Source of the DNA: Gillisia limnaea DSM 15749
GTDB lineage: Bacteria > Bacteroidota > Bacteroidia > Flavobacteriales > Flavobacteriaceae
Assembly (NCBI RefSeq): GCF_000243235.1
Contig: NZ_JH594606.1
Coordinates: 2,980,255 to 3,044,254 of the forward strand
Direction: 5' to 3'
Length of the DNA stretch: 64,000 bases
The notes below the pieces were generated by a model that saw only the letters and a program-made list of their open reading frames with translations, ran no database searches and was not told where the DNA came from. Position numbers and translations under genes: made by a program. This document shows, piece after piece, positions 36,806 to 44,261 of this stretch. The stretch's first letter is position 1; the number at the start of each line of letters is the position of its first letter.

Positions 36806-38176
36806 ATGGGTACCAAAAAAAGTCTTATTCAAAAATATAACATTCCCGGCCCCAGATATACCAGTTATCCAACGGTTCCGTTTTGGGATGAAGATGGCGT
36901 AACGATGAAAAACTGGATCTCCACGCTTCAGAGATCTTTTGAAGAAAGCAATCAGGAAGAAGGGATTAGTCTTTATATACATTTACCTTTTTGTGAAAAC
37001 CTTTGTACTTTTTGCGGCTGCCATAAACGCATTACCAAGAGACATAGCGTCGAAGAACCTTATATAGATACTGTTCTTAAGGAATGGAATTTATATTGTG
37101 CAATTTTAGGCGAAAAACCCAAAATAAAGGAAATTCATTTAGGAGGTGGAACCCCCACTTTCTTTAGTCCGGAAAATCTGAAAAAGCTTATTGACGGGAT
37201 CTTTAAAAAAGCTGAAAAACATGTCGATGCCGAATTTAGTTTTGAGGGTCACCCAAATAATACTTCTGGCGTACACCAACAAACCTTATTTGATCTTGGT
37301 TTTAAAAGAAGCAGTTTTGGGGTGCAGGATTATAATCTCAAGGTTCAGCAAACTATCAACAGAATTCAGCCTTTCAGCAATGTGAAGGCGGTGACAGAGG
37401 CTTCCAGGAAAATAGGATATACTTCAGTTAGTCACGACCTTATTTTTGGTTTGCCACATCAAACCAAGGCATGCATTATTGACACTATTGAAAAAACCAG
37501 CCAGTTAAAACCGGACAGAATCGCTTTCTATAGTTACGCCCACGTGCCGTGGATTAAAGGAGTAGGACAACGGGGATATGACGAAAAAGACCTTCCGGAT
37601 GCTGACGAAAAACGGCTTTTATACGAAACAGGAAAAAGCCTTTTAACCAAATTGGGCTACGTTGAAATAGGGATGGATCATTTCGCATTAAAAACAGATT
37701 CTATGTATAAGGCGATGAAGGATAAAAAACTTCACCGAAATTTTATGGGATATTCTGCCAGCAAGACACAGCTTATGATTGGCCTTGGAATGAGTGCAAT
37801 TAGCGATTCCTGGTACAGTTTTGCACAGAATGTGAAAAGTGTGGAGGAATATACAGAAATGGTAAACAAAGGAGAATTACCGCTTTTGAGAGGACATTTG
37901 CTCACTGAGGAAGATCTGGTAGTAAGGAAACATATCCTGAATATCATGTGTAATTTTGAGACTTCCTGGGAGAGCGATGAGATGAAGTTTCCGGAGCTGG
38001 AAGCTTGCTTAGAAAAATTAAGGGAGATGGAGGTTGATAACCTGGTAGAAATAACTTCCAACTCATTAAAACTGAAAGAGGAAGCCCGGCCATTTGTGAG
38101 AAATGTGTGTATGGCATTTGATCTTCGGTTAATTAGGAATCAGCCAAAAACCCGGATATTTTCTATGACGATCTAG
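36806..38176 (+). CDS. hemN: Oxygen-independent coproporphyrinogen III oxidase
   Basis: A radical-SAM enzyme that decarboxylates coproporphyrinogen III to protoporphyrinogen IX without oxygen, a heme synthesis step used under low oxygen. The iron-sulfur cluster motif is CENLCTFCGC (CxxxCxxCxC pattern, about residue 62-71), preceded by YIHLPF; the SAM-binding IHLGGGTPTFF and the HemN-specific N-terminal YNIPGPRYTSYPTVPFW are present. The HemN C-terminal domain (ITSNSLKLKEEARPFVRNVCMAFD) is complete. From the ATG at 36806 the length is 456; a TTG at 36764 is open but gives a non-conserved tail. Confidence 0.95.
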   Translation: MGTKKSLIQKYNIPGPRYTSYPTVPFWDEDGVTMKNWISTLQRSFEESNQEEGISLYIHLPFCENLCTFCGCHKRITKRHSVEEPYIDTVLKEWNLYCAILGEKPKIKEIHLGGGTPTFFSPENLKKLIDGIFKKAEKHVDAEFSFEGHPNNTSGVHQQTLFDLGFKRSSFGVQDYNLKVQQTINRIQPFSNVKAVTEASRKIGYTSVSHDLIFGLPHQTKACIIDTIEKTSQLKPDRIAFYSYAHVPWIKGVGQRGYDEKDLPDADEKRLLYETGKSLLTKLGYVEIGMDHFALKTDSMYKAMKDKKLHRNFMGYSASKTQLMIGLGMSAISDSWYSFAQNVKSVEEYTEMVNKGELPLLRGHLLTEEDLVVRKHILNIMCNFETSWESDEMKFPELEACLEKLREMEVDNLVEITSNSLKLKEEARPFVRNVCMAFDLRLIRNQPKTRIFSMTI

Positions 38177-38198
38177 AAGTAATCCTGACAGTGGATTT

Positions 38199-38235
38199 AG
38201 GGCTCTTTTTCATAGCTGGTGAGCTCTCGCGTTGA
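38199..38235 (+). repeat. Dispersed repeat module B, right end only
   Basis: GGCTCTTTTTCATAGCTGGT then GAGCTCTCGCG resembles the right third of module B. It lies between convergent genes (hemN and hemerythrin). Confidence 0.4.
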
Positions 38236-38288
38236 GTTAATTGATAAACCTGAAAATATCAGTCTAAATAAAGGGATTAAACCAGAAC

Positions 38289-38753
38289 CTATTTCCAGAA
38301 TTCATCTTCGGTATTTTCCAGAAATTTCTCATTGGTATGATTTTGTGCAACCAGATCCAATTCTGTAGCAGTCGCCAGGTTCTGGATTTCCTGAAACAAA
38401 ATACGCTCCTCAAACCTAATGTGTTGTTCCAGTTCTTCTTCAATCAGGCTCAAATTTTCGATAAGATTTATTTTTGCTTCAAAAAGTCGCTTTAATCTGC
38501 GATGCTCTGCCAGGGCTTTTTTTATCAGTTCGTGATCATTGCCTAAAATGGGAAACAGCAAGGATTCTTCCAGTTCAAAATGTGGGATTAAATGCGTTTT
38601 GAAAAACCAATTGGTGTAATTTTTCATCCTTTCCGGAGCTACATTTTTACTTATCCCTTTTCTTATTTTCCAACAAAGCAGCAGTCCTTGATGATGGTCA
38701 TGGCTTACCGGTTGAAGGGCTTTATCTCTTTTTAAAGGTTTTGTTTGTTTCAT
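38289..38753 (-). CDS. Hemerythrin-like domain protein
   Basis: A 154-residue single hemerythrin-like four-helix bundle. Metal ligands appear in order: VSHDHHQGL, LIPHFELEESLLFPIL, LAEHRRLKRLF, and LEQHIRFEERILFQEIQ. Such proteins bind a di-iron centre and may sense or bind oxygen or NO. The gene ends a run of three minus-strand genes (Rrf2, ric, this one), separated by 169 and 219 bp, so co-regulation is plausible but a single operon is not certain. Confidence 0.88.
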   Translation of the reverse strand: MKQTKPLKRDKALQPVSHDHHQGLLLCWKIRKGISKNVAPERMKNYTNWFFKTHLIPHFELEESLLFPILGNDHELIKKALAEHRRLKRLFEAKINLIENLSLIEEELEQHIRFEERILFQEIQNLATATELDLVAQNHTNEKFLENTEDEFWK

Positions 38754-38972
38754 ATTTATATTCTAAATGAGCATTTTTCAGATTGCAGGATCACATTCTG
38801 AACCTTGCCAGGAAAAGGATCTAACCCTTTCCTACAAGCTTTATAGAAGATGCTTTTTCAGGTTGATGAAAGAATTGAATTTTATGCATTTACTGGAAAG
38901 TTAGAGTTTTAATGTTTGTAAATAGAAAAATTATGTGAGGATTTTTTAAATCCTCACATATATCAGGTTCTT

Positions 38973-39698
38973 TTAACCCCTTAATTCTTTTTCCAGCGCT
39001 ATGGCCTTGGGAAATAAAATATTATTTTCCAGGTGTATATGCAATTGCAGGTCTTCTTCAAATTCTTTTAATAATGAGAAAGTGACCCGATAGGTATTGC
39101 AGGCATCGGAAGGAACCTGGTAATTATTGGTCAAACCGGCAATTTTTCTAAAACGAGCTCCTTCAACATCGTGTTCCTCTTTCATCATTTCAACTGGATT
39201 TTCTACTGTTCCAAAGTTTGGAAGTGGAATTTCTTTTTCCTCCTGTTTGGCTTCAACCATTTTTTTTATGAAAGGAAAGAGGATCAATTCCTCTTTTTTC
39301 ATATGAGCCGCAAGTTCACCAACAGATGCCTTAAATTGTTCTGTTATTTCGAATAATTCATTATGCCTTGATCCATGAACTTTACATAATTTTTCCAGAT
39401 AAGGAACTATCTCAGAAGATCTTGTTGCTACATACCTGTGATGTTTTTTAATGATATAATCTGCGAGTAAATCCAAAGGCCAGGTTTTATAATCATTTGA
39501 TCTTCCGGTGCTGGCCTGTTGCAACGTAGCTATTTCTGTTAAGAGTTCATCCAGAGGAATACTTCCAGATTCACAAACTGTTTCAATACTGCGATTTCCA
39601 TTGCAGCAAAAATCGATCTTATGATTTTTGAAAATTTGAGCTGTTCTATAATCTTCAGCTACCAATTCTCCAACGATTTTTTCTTTTGTAATTGTCAT
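38973..39698 (-). CDS. ric: Iron-sulfur cluster repair di-iron protein Ric (ScdA/YtfE)
   Basis: Restores iron-sulfur clusters damaged by nitric oxide or oxidants. The N-terminal ScdA_N domain (about 1-60) is AEDYRTAQIFKNHKIDFCCN, with the family cysteines. The C-terminal hemerythrin-like domain has the ligand pattern IIKKHHRYV, VHGSRHNELFEI, HMKKEELILFPF, MKEEHDVEGARFRKI and HIHLENNILFPKAI. Length (241) is standard. The Rrf2-family regulator encoded just upstream on the same strand is its probable controller. Confidence 0.95.
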   Translation of the reverse strand: MTITKEKIVGELVAEDYRTAQIFKNHKIDFCCNGNRSIETVCESGSIPLDELLTEIATLQQASTGRSNDYKTWPLDLLADYIIKKHHRYVATRSSEIVPYLEKLCKVHGSRHNELFEITEQFKASVGELAAHMKKEELILFPFIKKMVEAKQEEKEIPLPNFGTVENPVEMMKEEHDVEGARFRKIAGLTNNYQVPSDACNTYRVTFSLLKEFEEDLQLHIHLENNILFPKAIALEKELRG

Positions 39699-39867
39699 AA
39701 TTGTAAATTTTAGATATTTAAATTGATATTTACCTCCCTAAAATTCGAACCCCGGGAGATTTTAAAAGGGTTTTTATAATGGATTTTTATAGAAATTGGT
39801 CATAAATCAAGTTGTTCTCATAAATAGGAATTTAATACCTTTTTATCTATGATAGGGGTAAATTTTT

Positions 39868-40302
39868 TTATCTTTTTAAAAATGTAAGTCCAACTTCCAG
39901 TCCGGTGGCCAATTCATAAATACTTGTTTCACTGGACATCTTTTTCAGGTTATCCCGTATTTCCTTAAATTGAAAATGCACCGGACAGGGAAAATCTTCA
40001 TTGCATTCTTTTAAGCCCAATCCGCATCCGTTGAATATTTTATCACTATCAATTGCAGATACGATATGGATTAATTTAATGGAGTCTATATCTTTTTTAT
40101 TTATTTCAAATCCTCCCGTAGGTCCTTTCACAGAATTTATAATGTCATTTTTTGCAAGTTGTTGAAGAATCTTTGCTGTAAATGCTACGGGAGAATCGAT
40201 CTCCTTAGAGATCTCCTTCAGGTTTACCCTGTTTCCCTGCAAGGATTGCATCGCTATATAAATAGTAGCTCTAATTCCGTATTCACATGCTTTTGAAAAC
40301 AT
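39868..40302 (-). CDS. Rrf2-family transcriptional regulator
   Basis: A 144-residue winged-helix regulator beginning MFSKACEYGIRATIYIA, with the Rrf2 motif LKEISKEIDSPVAFTAKILQ followed by KGPTGGFEI. Cys93, Cys100 and Cys106 (in GCGLGLKECNEDFPC) form the usual three-cysteine iron-sulfur binding set, so it probably senses NO or redox state as NsrR or IscR do. It is encoded directly upstream of ric. Which of the two sub-families it belongs to cannot be decided from sequence alone, but the ric neighbour favours NO sensing. Confidence 0.9.
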   Translation of the reverse strand: MFSKACEYGIRATIYIAMQSLQGNRVNLKEISKEIDSPVAFTAKILQQLAKNDIINSVKGPTGGFEINKKDIDSIKLIHIVSAIDSDKIFNGCGLGLKECNEDFPCPVHFQFKEIRDNLKKMSSETSIYELATGLEVGLTFLKR

Positions 40303-40365
40303 TTCTTCTGAAGGTTTGCTGCAAATATAGGAAGATAATTGTTTATTAGGATAAATTTGTCTTAT

Positions 40366-40536
40366 TTAAATCCCTCATTGAGGGTTTAATTCCCCGTCCC
40401 GATATCTATCGGGATGCCCGAAATGAATTTCATTCAGGCGGGCTTGCCTCGAGTTTTTAAAAATATTTTCCAATTCATACCTCGTGGGCCCGCCCGTACC
40501 GTTCGGGCGGGCTTGCCCCGAGGTCCTTGATTTCAG
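40366..40536 (+). repeat. Long composite module A repeat
   Basis: A chain of palindromes: CCCTCATTGAGGG, CCCGATATCTATCGGG, an imperfect GCCCGAAATGAA and TTTCATTCAGGC pair, and GCCCGCCCG with CGGGCGGGC around a TACCGTT loop, ending TTGCCCCGAGGTCCTTGATT. The same order of blocks recurs at 44044-44185 and, shorter, at 57752-57859. It lies in a divergent region, so it cannot be a terminator of either neighbour. Confidence 0.85.
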
Positions 40537-40645
40537 TCCTTTTTACAATTGTTCATACTCTGAATTATAAAGTAGTGGAATAAGGTTAATTCTTTTTTAA
40601 AAGACAAGGCTCTAAAAATTATATAAGTTATCTTTAAGATTCACG

Positions 40646-40666
40646 GAATAATTTTGTTAATTATTC
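40646..40666 (+). promoter_or_regulatory. Candidate aconitase promoter with perfect 8-bp inverted repeat
   Basis: GAATAATT (40646-40653) and AATTATTC (40659-40666) are perfect inverted arms around TTGTT. The segment includes TAATTTTG (40649-40656), which fits the -7 consensus TAnnTTTG. A repressor or activator binding here would overlap the promoter. No clear -33 box is visible. Confidence 0.4.
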
Positions 40667-40738
40667 AAGGAAAAATTTCAATTATCAAAAGATTATAACG
40701 CGAATACGATACAAACACCAATGAAGATATGCGAATTG

Positions 40739-40758
40739 CTCCCGATAGCTATCGGGAG
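40739..40758. repeat. Perfect palindrome in the aconitase 5' leader
   Basis: CTCCCGATAGCTATCGGGAG is a perfect 20-bp palindrome located 28 bp before the aconitase ATG (40787). In the transcript it would form a hairpin just ahead of the start codon. A near-identical leader precedes the gene at 35771. Confidence 0.75.
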
Positions 40759-40786
40759 ACCATTAAAAAACAATAAAAAGCTACAT

Positions 40787-43510
40787 ATGAAACAGAAAAT
40801 AGCATCTCTTAAGAATCTTGAAACCGAAGGAGTTAATGTTCAACGACTTCCATTCTCCATTCGGATATTACTTGAAAACGCATTGAGGAATCATGATGGT
40901 TTTGCGATTACAGATGAACATCTGGATACGCTGAAAAATTGGAAAGCGGAAGGGGTAGATAAGGAAATCCCATTTAAACCTTCCCGTATTTTAATGCAGG
41001 ATTTTACCGGAGTTCCGGCTGTGGTTGATATTACTTCCCTGCGCGGGGAAGTTATCCGTAAAGGCGGTGATGGAAGCAAAATAAACCCGGTAATTCCAGT
41101 TGATCTTATTATAGACCATTCTGTCCAGGTGGATTTCTTCGGAACAAATTATTCCAAATCAAAAAATGTAGAAAAGGAATACGAACGGAATTCCGAACGT
41201 TATAAACTTCTTAAATGGGGACAATCCGGCCTTAGTAATTTTACAGTCGTTCCTCCGGGGATGGGGATTTGCCATCAGGTAAATCTTGAATATCTTGCTA
41301 AAGGAGTTATAGAAAAGGATGGCTGGGCTTTTCCAGATTCTCTTGTTGGCTTAGATTCGCACACTCCCATGGTTAATGGGATTGGTGTTTTAGGTTGGGG
41401 TGTTGGAGGAATAGAAGCAGAAGCAGCGATGCTGGGACAACCTGTTTATTTTACCTGTCCTAAAGTTGTAGGCTTAAAATTATCTGGGAAGATCCCGGAA
41501 GGTTGTACCGCTACAGATATGGTTCTTACTATTACAGAACTTCTTAGGAAAGTAGGAGTAGTGGGGAAATTCGTGGAGGTTTTTGGCGACGCTCTGGATT
41601 TCTTAACGGTTACAGATCGTGCTACCATCGCCAACATGTCTCCTGAATTTGGCTGTACCGTTACTTATTTTCCTATAGATGATCAAACTCTGGATTATAT
41701 GAAACGTACCAACAGGTCTTCAAATCAAATTGAGCTTGTAAAGGAATATTGTAAAGAAAACCTATTGTGGCGTACCGGAAAGGAACAAATAGAATACAGC
41801 GAAATTGTAGATTTGGATCTAAGTACTCTGGAGCCAACCGTTTCTGGGCCTAAACGTCCACAGGATAAGATCCTGGTAAAGGATTTGAACAAAAAATTCT
41901 CAGGAATTTTACAAGAAGAATTCTCCCGAAGGTATATTCCATTAGAGGATAGGCAGGAGAATAGATGGTTGGAAGAAGGTGGAAGCGGAACCGAATTCAC
42001 CTCTTCTGAAGAACATTCCGGAGAAAAGGTGGAGGTCGATAAAGATGGACTAAGATCGGTTAAGGTTAAATTTAAAAATGCCAACTTTAAGCTAAGTGAC
42101 GGAAGTATTGTTATTGCAGCAATCACCAGTTGTACCAATACCTCCAATCCTACCGTGATGGTGGGAGCAGGTCTGGTTGCCAGAAAAGCACTTCAGCGTG
42201 GATTAAGGACTAAATCATGGGTGAAAACCAGCCTGGCTCCCGGTTCAAAAGTTGTAACAAATTATTTGAACAGATCGGGTCTTTCTGAAGATCTTGATGC
42301 CCTTCGCTTTCACACCGTTGGCTACGGGTGTACTTCCTGTATTGGCAATAGCGGTCCTTTACCGCCATACATTGCGGAGGCAGTAGATGAAAATGAACTT
42401 GTGGTTGCATCGGTGCTTTCCGGAAACCGGAACTTTGAAGCCCGGGTCCATTCCCAGGTAAAGATGAACTTTTTAATGTCTCCAATGCTCGTGGTGGCAT
42501 ATGCGCTAGTAGGAAGGGTAGATATAGATTTGCTAAACGACCCCCTGGGGCATGACCCAAACGGAAAACCGGTTTATTTGAAAGATATCTGGCCATCTCA
42601 GGAAGAGATCAATAAAACCATTGATGAGTGTATGAGGATAGAAGATTTCAAAAATGTGTACGATGTGATTTTTGAAGGAGAAGAGGACTGGCAAAAACTG
42701 GAAGCACCTACAGGAACCGAATATCGCTGGGAAGATACTTCCACCTATATTAAAGAAGCTCCATTCTTTATCAACCTAAGTGACGATCCCGAAGATCTTA
42801 GCGATATCAGGGATGCACGTGTTCTTTTATATTTGGGAGATTCTATTACTACAGATCATATTTCACCCGCAGGAGCTTTCAGTGAAACTTCGGCAGCCGG
42901 GAAATACCTTATCAGCAAAGGAGTGGATCCCAAAGATTTTAATTCCTATGGCTCCAGACGTGGAAACCACGAGGTGATGATGCGGGGAACCTTCGCCAAT
43001 GTTCGTATAAAGAATCAATTAACCGATAAAGAAGGCGGATATTCTGTTCATTTGCCATCCGGGGAACCGGCAAGCGTTTATGAAACAGCGATGAAATATG
43101 CAGAAAACAAAACTCCATTAATCGTTATAGCCGGTAAAGAATACGGAAGTGGATCATCTAGGGACTGGGCTGCAAAAGGAACCAGTTTATTGGGAATAAA
43201 GGCAGTGATAGCAGAGAGTTTTGAACGTATTCACCGTAGTAACCTGATGCAGATGGGGGTTTTGCCTTTGGAATTTATTTCTGGCCAAAATGCGGTTAAA
43301 CTTGGTCTTAACGGAAAGGAAAGTTTCACTTTAACAGGTATTAAAGACCAATTGATCCCGGGTAAAATGATACAGGTAATTGCGGTAAAGGAAACCGGAG
43401 AAAAAATTGAATTTGAAGTAAAAGCCAGGCTGGATTCAGAAATAGAAATTGCGTATTATCAAAATGGAGGTATCCTGCAATATGTATTGAGAGACTTTCA
43501 AAAAAAATAG
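40787..43510 (+). CDS. acnA: Aconitate hydratase, AcnA/IRP type
   Basis: Interconverts citrate and isocitrate in the TCA cycle. The cluster ligands are in AAITSCTNTSNPTVMVGAG and GYGCTSCIGNSGPLPPYIAE. Other family regions are GVPAVVDI, LVGLDSHTPMVNGIGVLGWGVGG, and the swivel domain ITTDHISPAGAFS, GSRRGNHEVMMRGTFANVRI and IVIAGKEYGSGSSRDWAAKG. From the ATG at 40787 it has 907 residues. An upstream in-frame ATG at 40721 would place the leader palindrome inside the coding region, so I reject it. The 4Fe-4S cluster makes this enzyme sensitive to NO, and the Ric and Rrf2 genes are its divergent neighbours. Confidence 0.95.
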   Translation: MKQKIASLKNLETEGVNVQRLPFSIRILLENALRNHDGFAITDEHLDTLKNWKAEGVDKEIPFKPSRILMQDFTGVPAVVDITSLRGEVIRKGGDGSKINPVIPVDLIIDHSVQVDFFGTNYSKSKNVEKEYERNSERYKLLKWGQSGLSNFTVVPPGMGICHQVNLEYLAKGVIEKDGWAFPDSLVGLDSHTPMVNGIGVLGWGVGGIEAEAAMLGQPVYFTCPKVVGLKLSGKIPEGCTATDMVLTITELLRKVGVVGKFVEVFGDALDFLTVTDRATIANMSPEFGCTVTYFPIDDQTLDYMKRTNRSSNQIELVKEYCKENLLWRTGKEQIEYSEIVDLDLSTLEPTVSGPKRPQDKILVKDLNKKFSGILQEEFSRRYIPLEDRQENRWLEEGGSGTEFTSSEEHSGEKVEVDKDGLRSVKVKFKNANFKLSDGSIVIAAITSCTNTSNPTVMVGAGLVARKALQRGLRTKSWVKTSLAPGSKVVTNYLNRSGLSEDLDALRFHTVGYGCTSCIGNSGPLPPYIAEAVDENELVVASVLSGNRNFEARVHSQVKMNFLMSPMLVVAYALVGRVDIDLLNDPLGHDPNGKPVYLKDIWPSQEEINKTIDECMRIEDFKNVYDVIFEGEEDWQKLEAPTGTEYRWEDTSTYIKEAPFFINLSDDPEDLSDIRDARVLLYLGDSITTDHISPAGAFSETSAAGKYLISKGVDPKDFNSYGSRRGNHEVMMRGTFANVRIKNQLTDKEGGYSVHLPSGEPASVYETAMKYAENKTPLIVIAGKEYGSGSSRDWAAKGTSLLGIKAVIAESFERIHRSNLMQMGVLPLEFISGQNAVKLGLNGKESFTLTGIKDQLIPGKMIQVIAVKETGEKIEFEVKARLDSEIEIAYYQNGGILQYVLRDFQKK

Positions 43511-43550
43511 GTGCGAATTGGTCTTTAGTTTACAATAGGATGGGTTGGAA

Positions 43551-44015
43551 CTATTTGTCCTTTTTTTTGATAGTTTCCTCATAGGTTTGGATCCAATCCT
43601 GAGGTGTAATTTTTGAAACCAACTCTGCTATTAGATTATAGGGAATAGCTTCTGTTTTTTTAAAACGGATACAATTTTTCCCTATATCTAATTTTCTTCC
43701 TGAAATTTTTTTATAAGCTGAAGTGAACCAATTTAAAAGATTTTTATCTGCATAAATACCCATATGATAAAGCGCCACGAAATTTTTTTGTGAGGCGATA
43801 TTTATAAAGGGTAATGGTAATTTAGGTGTGCAATGATGTCCCTTTGGGTAGACCGAATGGGGAATAACATATCCTATCATTCCGTAACTCATGGTTTCCT
43901 CAAAACCATCCGGTAAATTATCGAGGATTATTTTCCTTAATTTTTGGATTATTGCTTTCCTTTCTTCAGGTAATTCCTGAACATATTCTTCAGGGCTATT
44001 TGCTTTTGAAGTCAT
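43551..44015 (-). CDS. DUF1801 (YdhG-like) family protein
   Basis: A 154-residue soluble protein with the DUF1801 pattern: VQELPEERKAIIQKLRKIILDNLPDGFEE, then MSYGMIGYVIP, ending with a helical region GRKLDIGKNCIRFKKTEAIPYNLIAELV. The family has an alpha/beta fold resembling a ligand-binding pocket, and its function is not established. It converges with aconitase, with 40 bp between the stops and no clear terminator. Confidence 0.9.
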   Translation of the reverse strand: MTSKANSPEEYVQELPEERKAIIQKLRKIILDNLPDGFEETMSYGMIGYVIPHSVYPKGHHCTPKLPLPFINIASQKNFVALYHMGIYADKNLLNWFTSAYKKISGRKLDIGKNCIRFKKTEAIPYNLIAELVSKITPQDWIQTYEETIKKKDK

Positions 44016-44043
44016 TTTTTCAGTATAATCCCAGCAGTGGGTT

Positions 44044-44252
44044 TTAATCCCTCATTGAGTGTTTAATTCCCCGTCCCCGTAGCTAACGGGATGCCCGAAA
44101 TGAATTTCATTCAGGCGGGCTTGCCCGTACCATTAGGGCGGGCTTGCCCGTACCATTAGGGCGGGCTTACCCCGAGGTTCTCGATTTTCTCCGGCTTTAT
44201 CGAAATTCTGCATAGTTCTTTTTTTAAGAGAACTTTGGAGCATACTCCCGGG
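44044..44252 (+). repeat. Long composite repeat with 23-bp tandem expansion and module B
   Basis: Starts TTTAATCCCTCATTGAGTG, then CCGTCCCCGTAGCTAACGGG, then GCCCGAAATGAATTTCATTC, the same order as at 40366. From 44115 the unit GCGGGCTTGCCCGTACCATT plus AGG (23 bp) is repeated twice with a third partial copy at 44161. After ACCCCGAGGTTCTCGATTTT comes a degenerate module B (TTTATCGAAATTCTGCATAG through CATACTCCCGG). Both module types are joined here in one element. Both flanking genes are on the minus strand. Confidence 0.85.
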
Positions 44253-44261
44253 AAATTAATT

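Larger units (their letters stand above)
40303..40786. other. Intergenic region between Rrf2 gene and aconitase, 484 bp
   Basis: Divergent region. It holds the longest repeat of the window (40366-40536), a candidate promoter/operator (40646-40666) and the palindromic aconitase leader (40739-40758). I see no additional gene. Confidence 0.65.

Noticed and set aside
40721-40786. Upstream ATG at 40721 as the aconitase start
   Set aside because: It would encode the leader palindrome and a non-conserved N-terminus; the family sequence begins at the ATG at 40787.
40381-44180. Closely spaced palindromic repeats looked at as a possible CRISPR array or attachment site
   Set aside because: The units are adjacent or nested without unique spacers of constant length, the 23-bp tandem has no spacer at all, and no cas or integrase gene is present.
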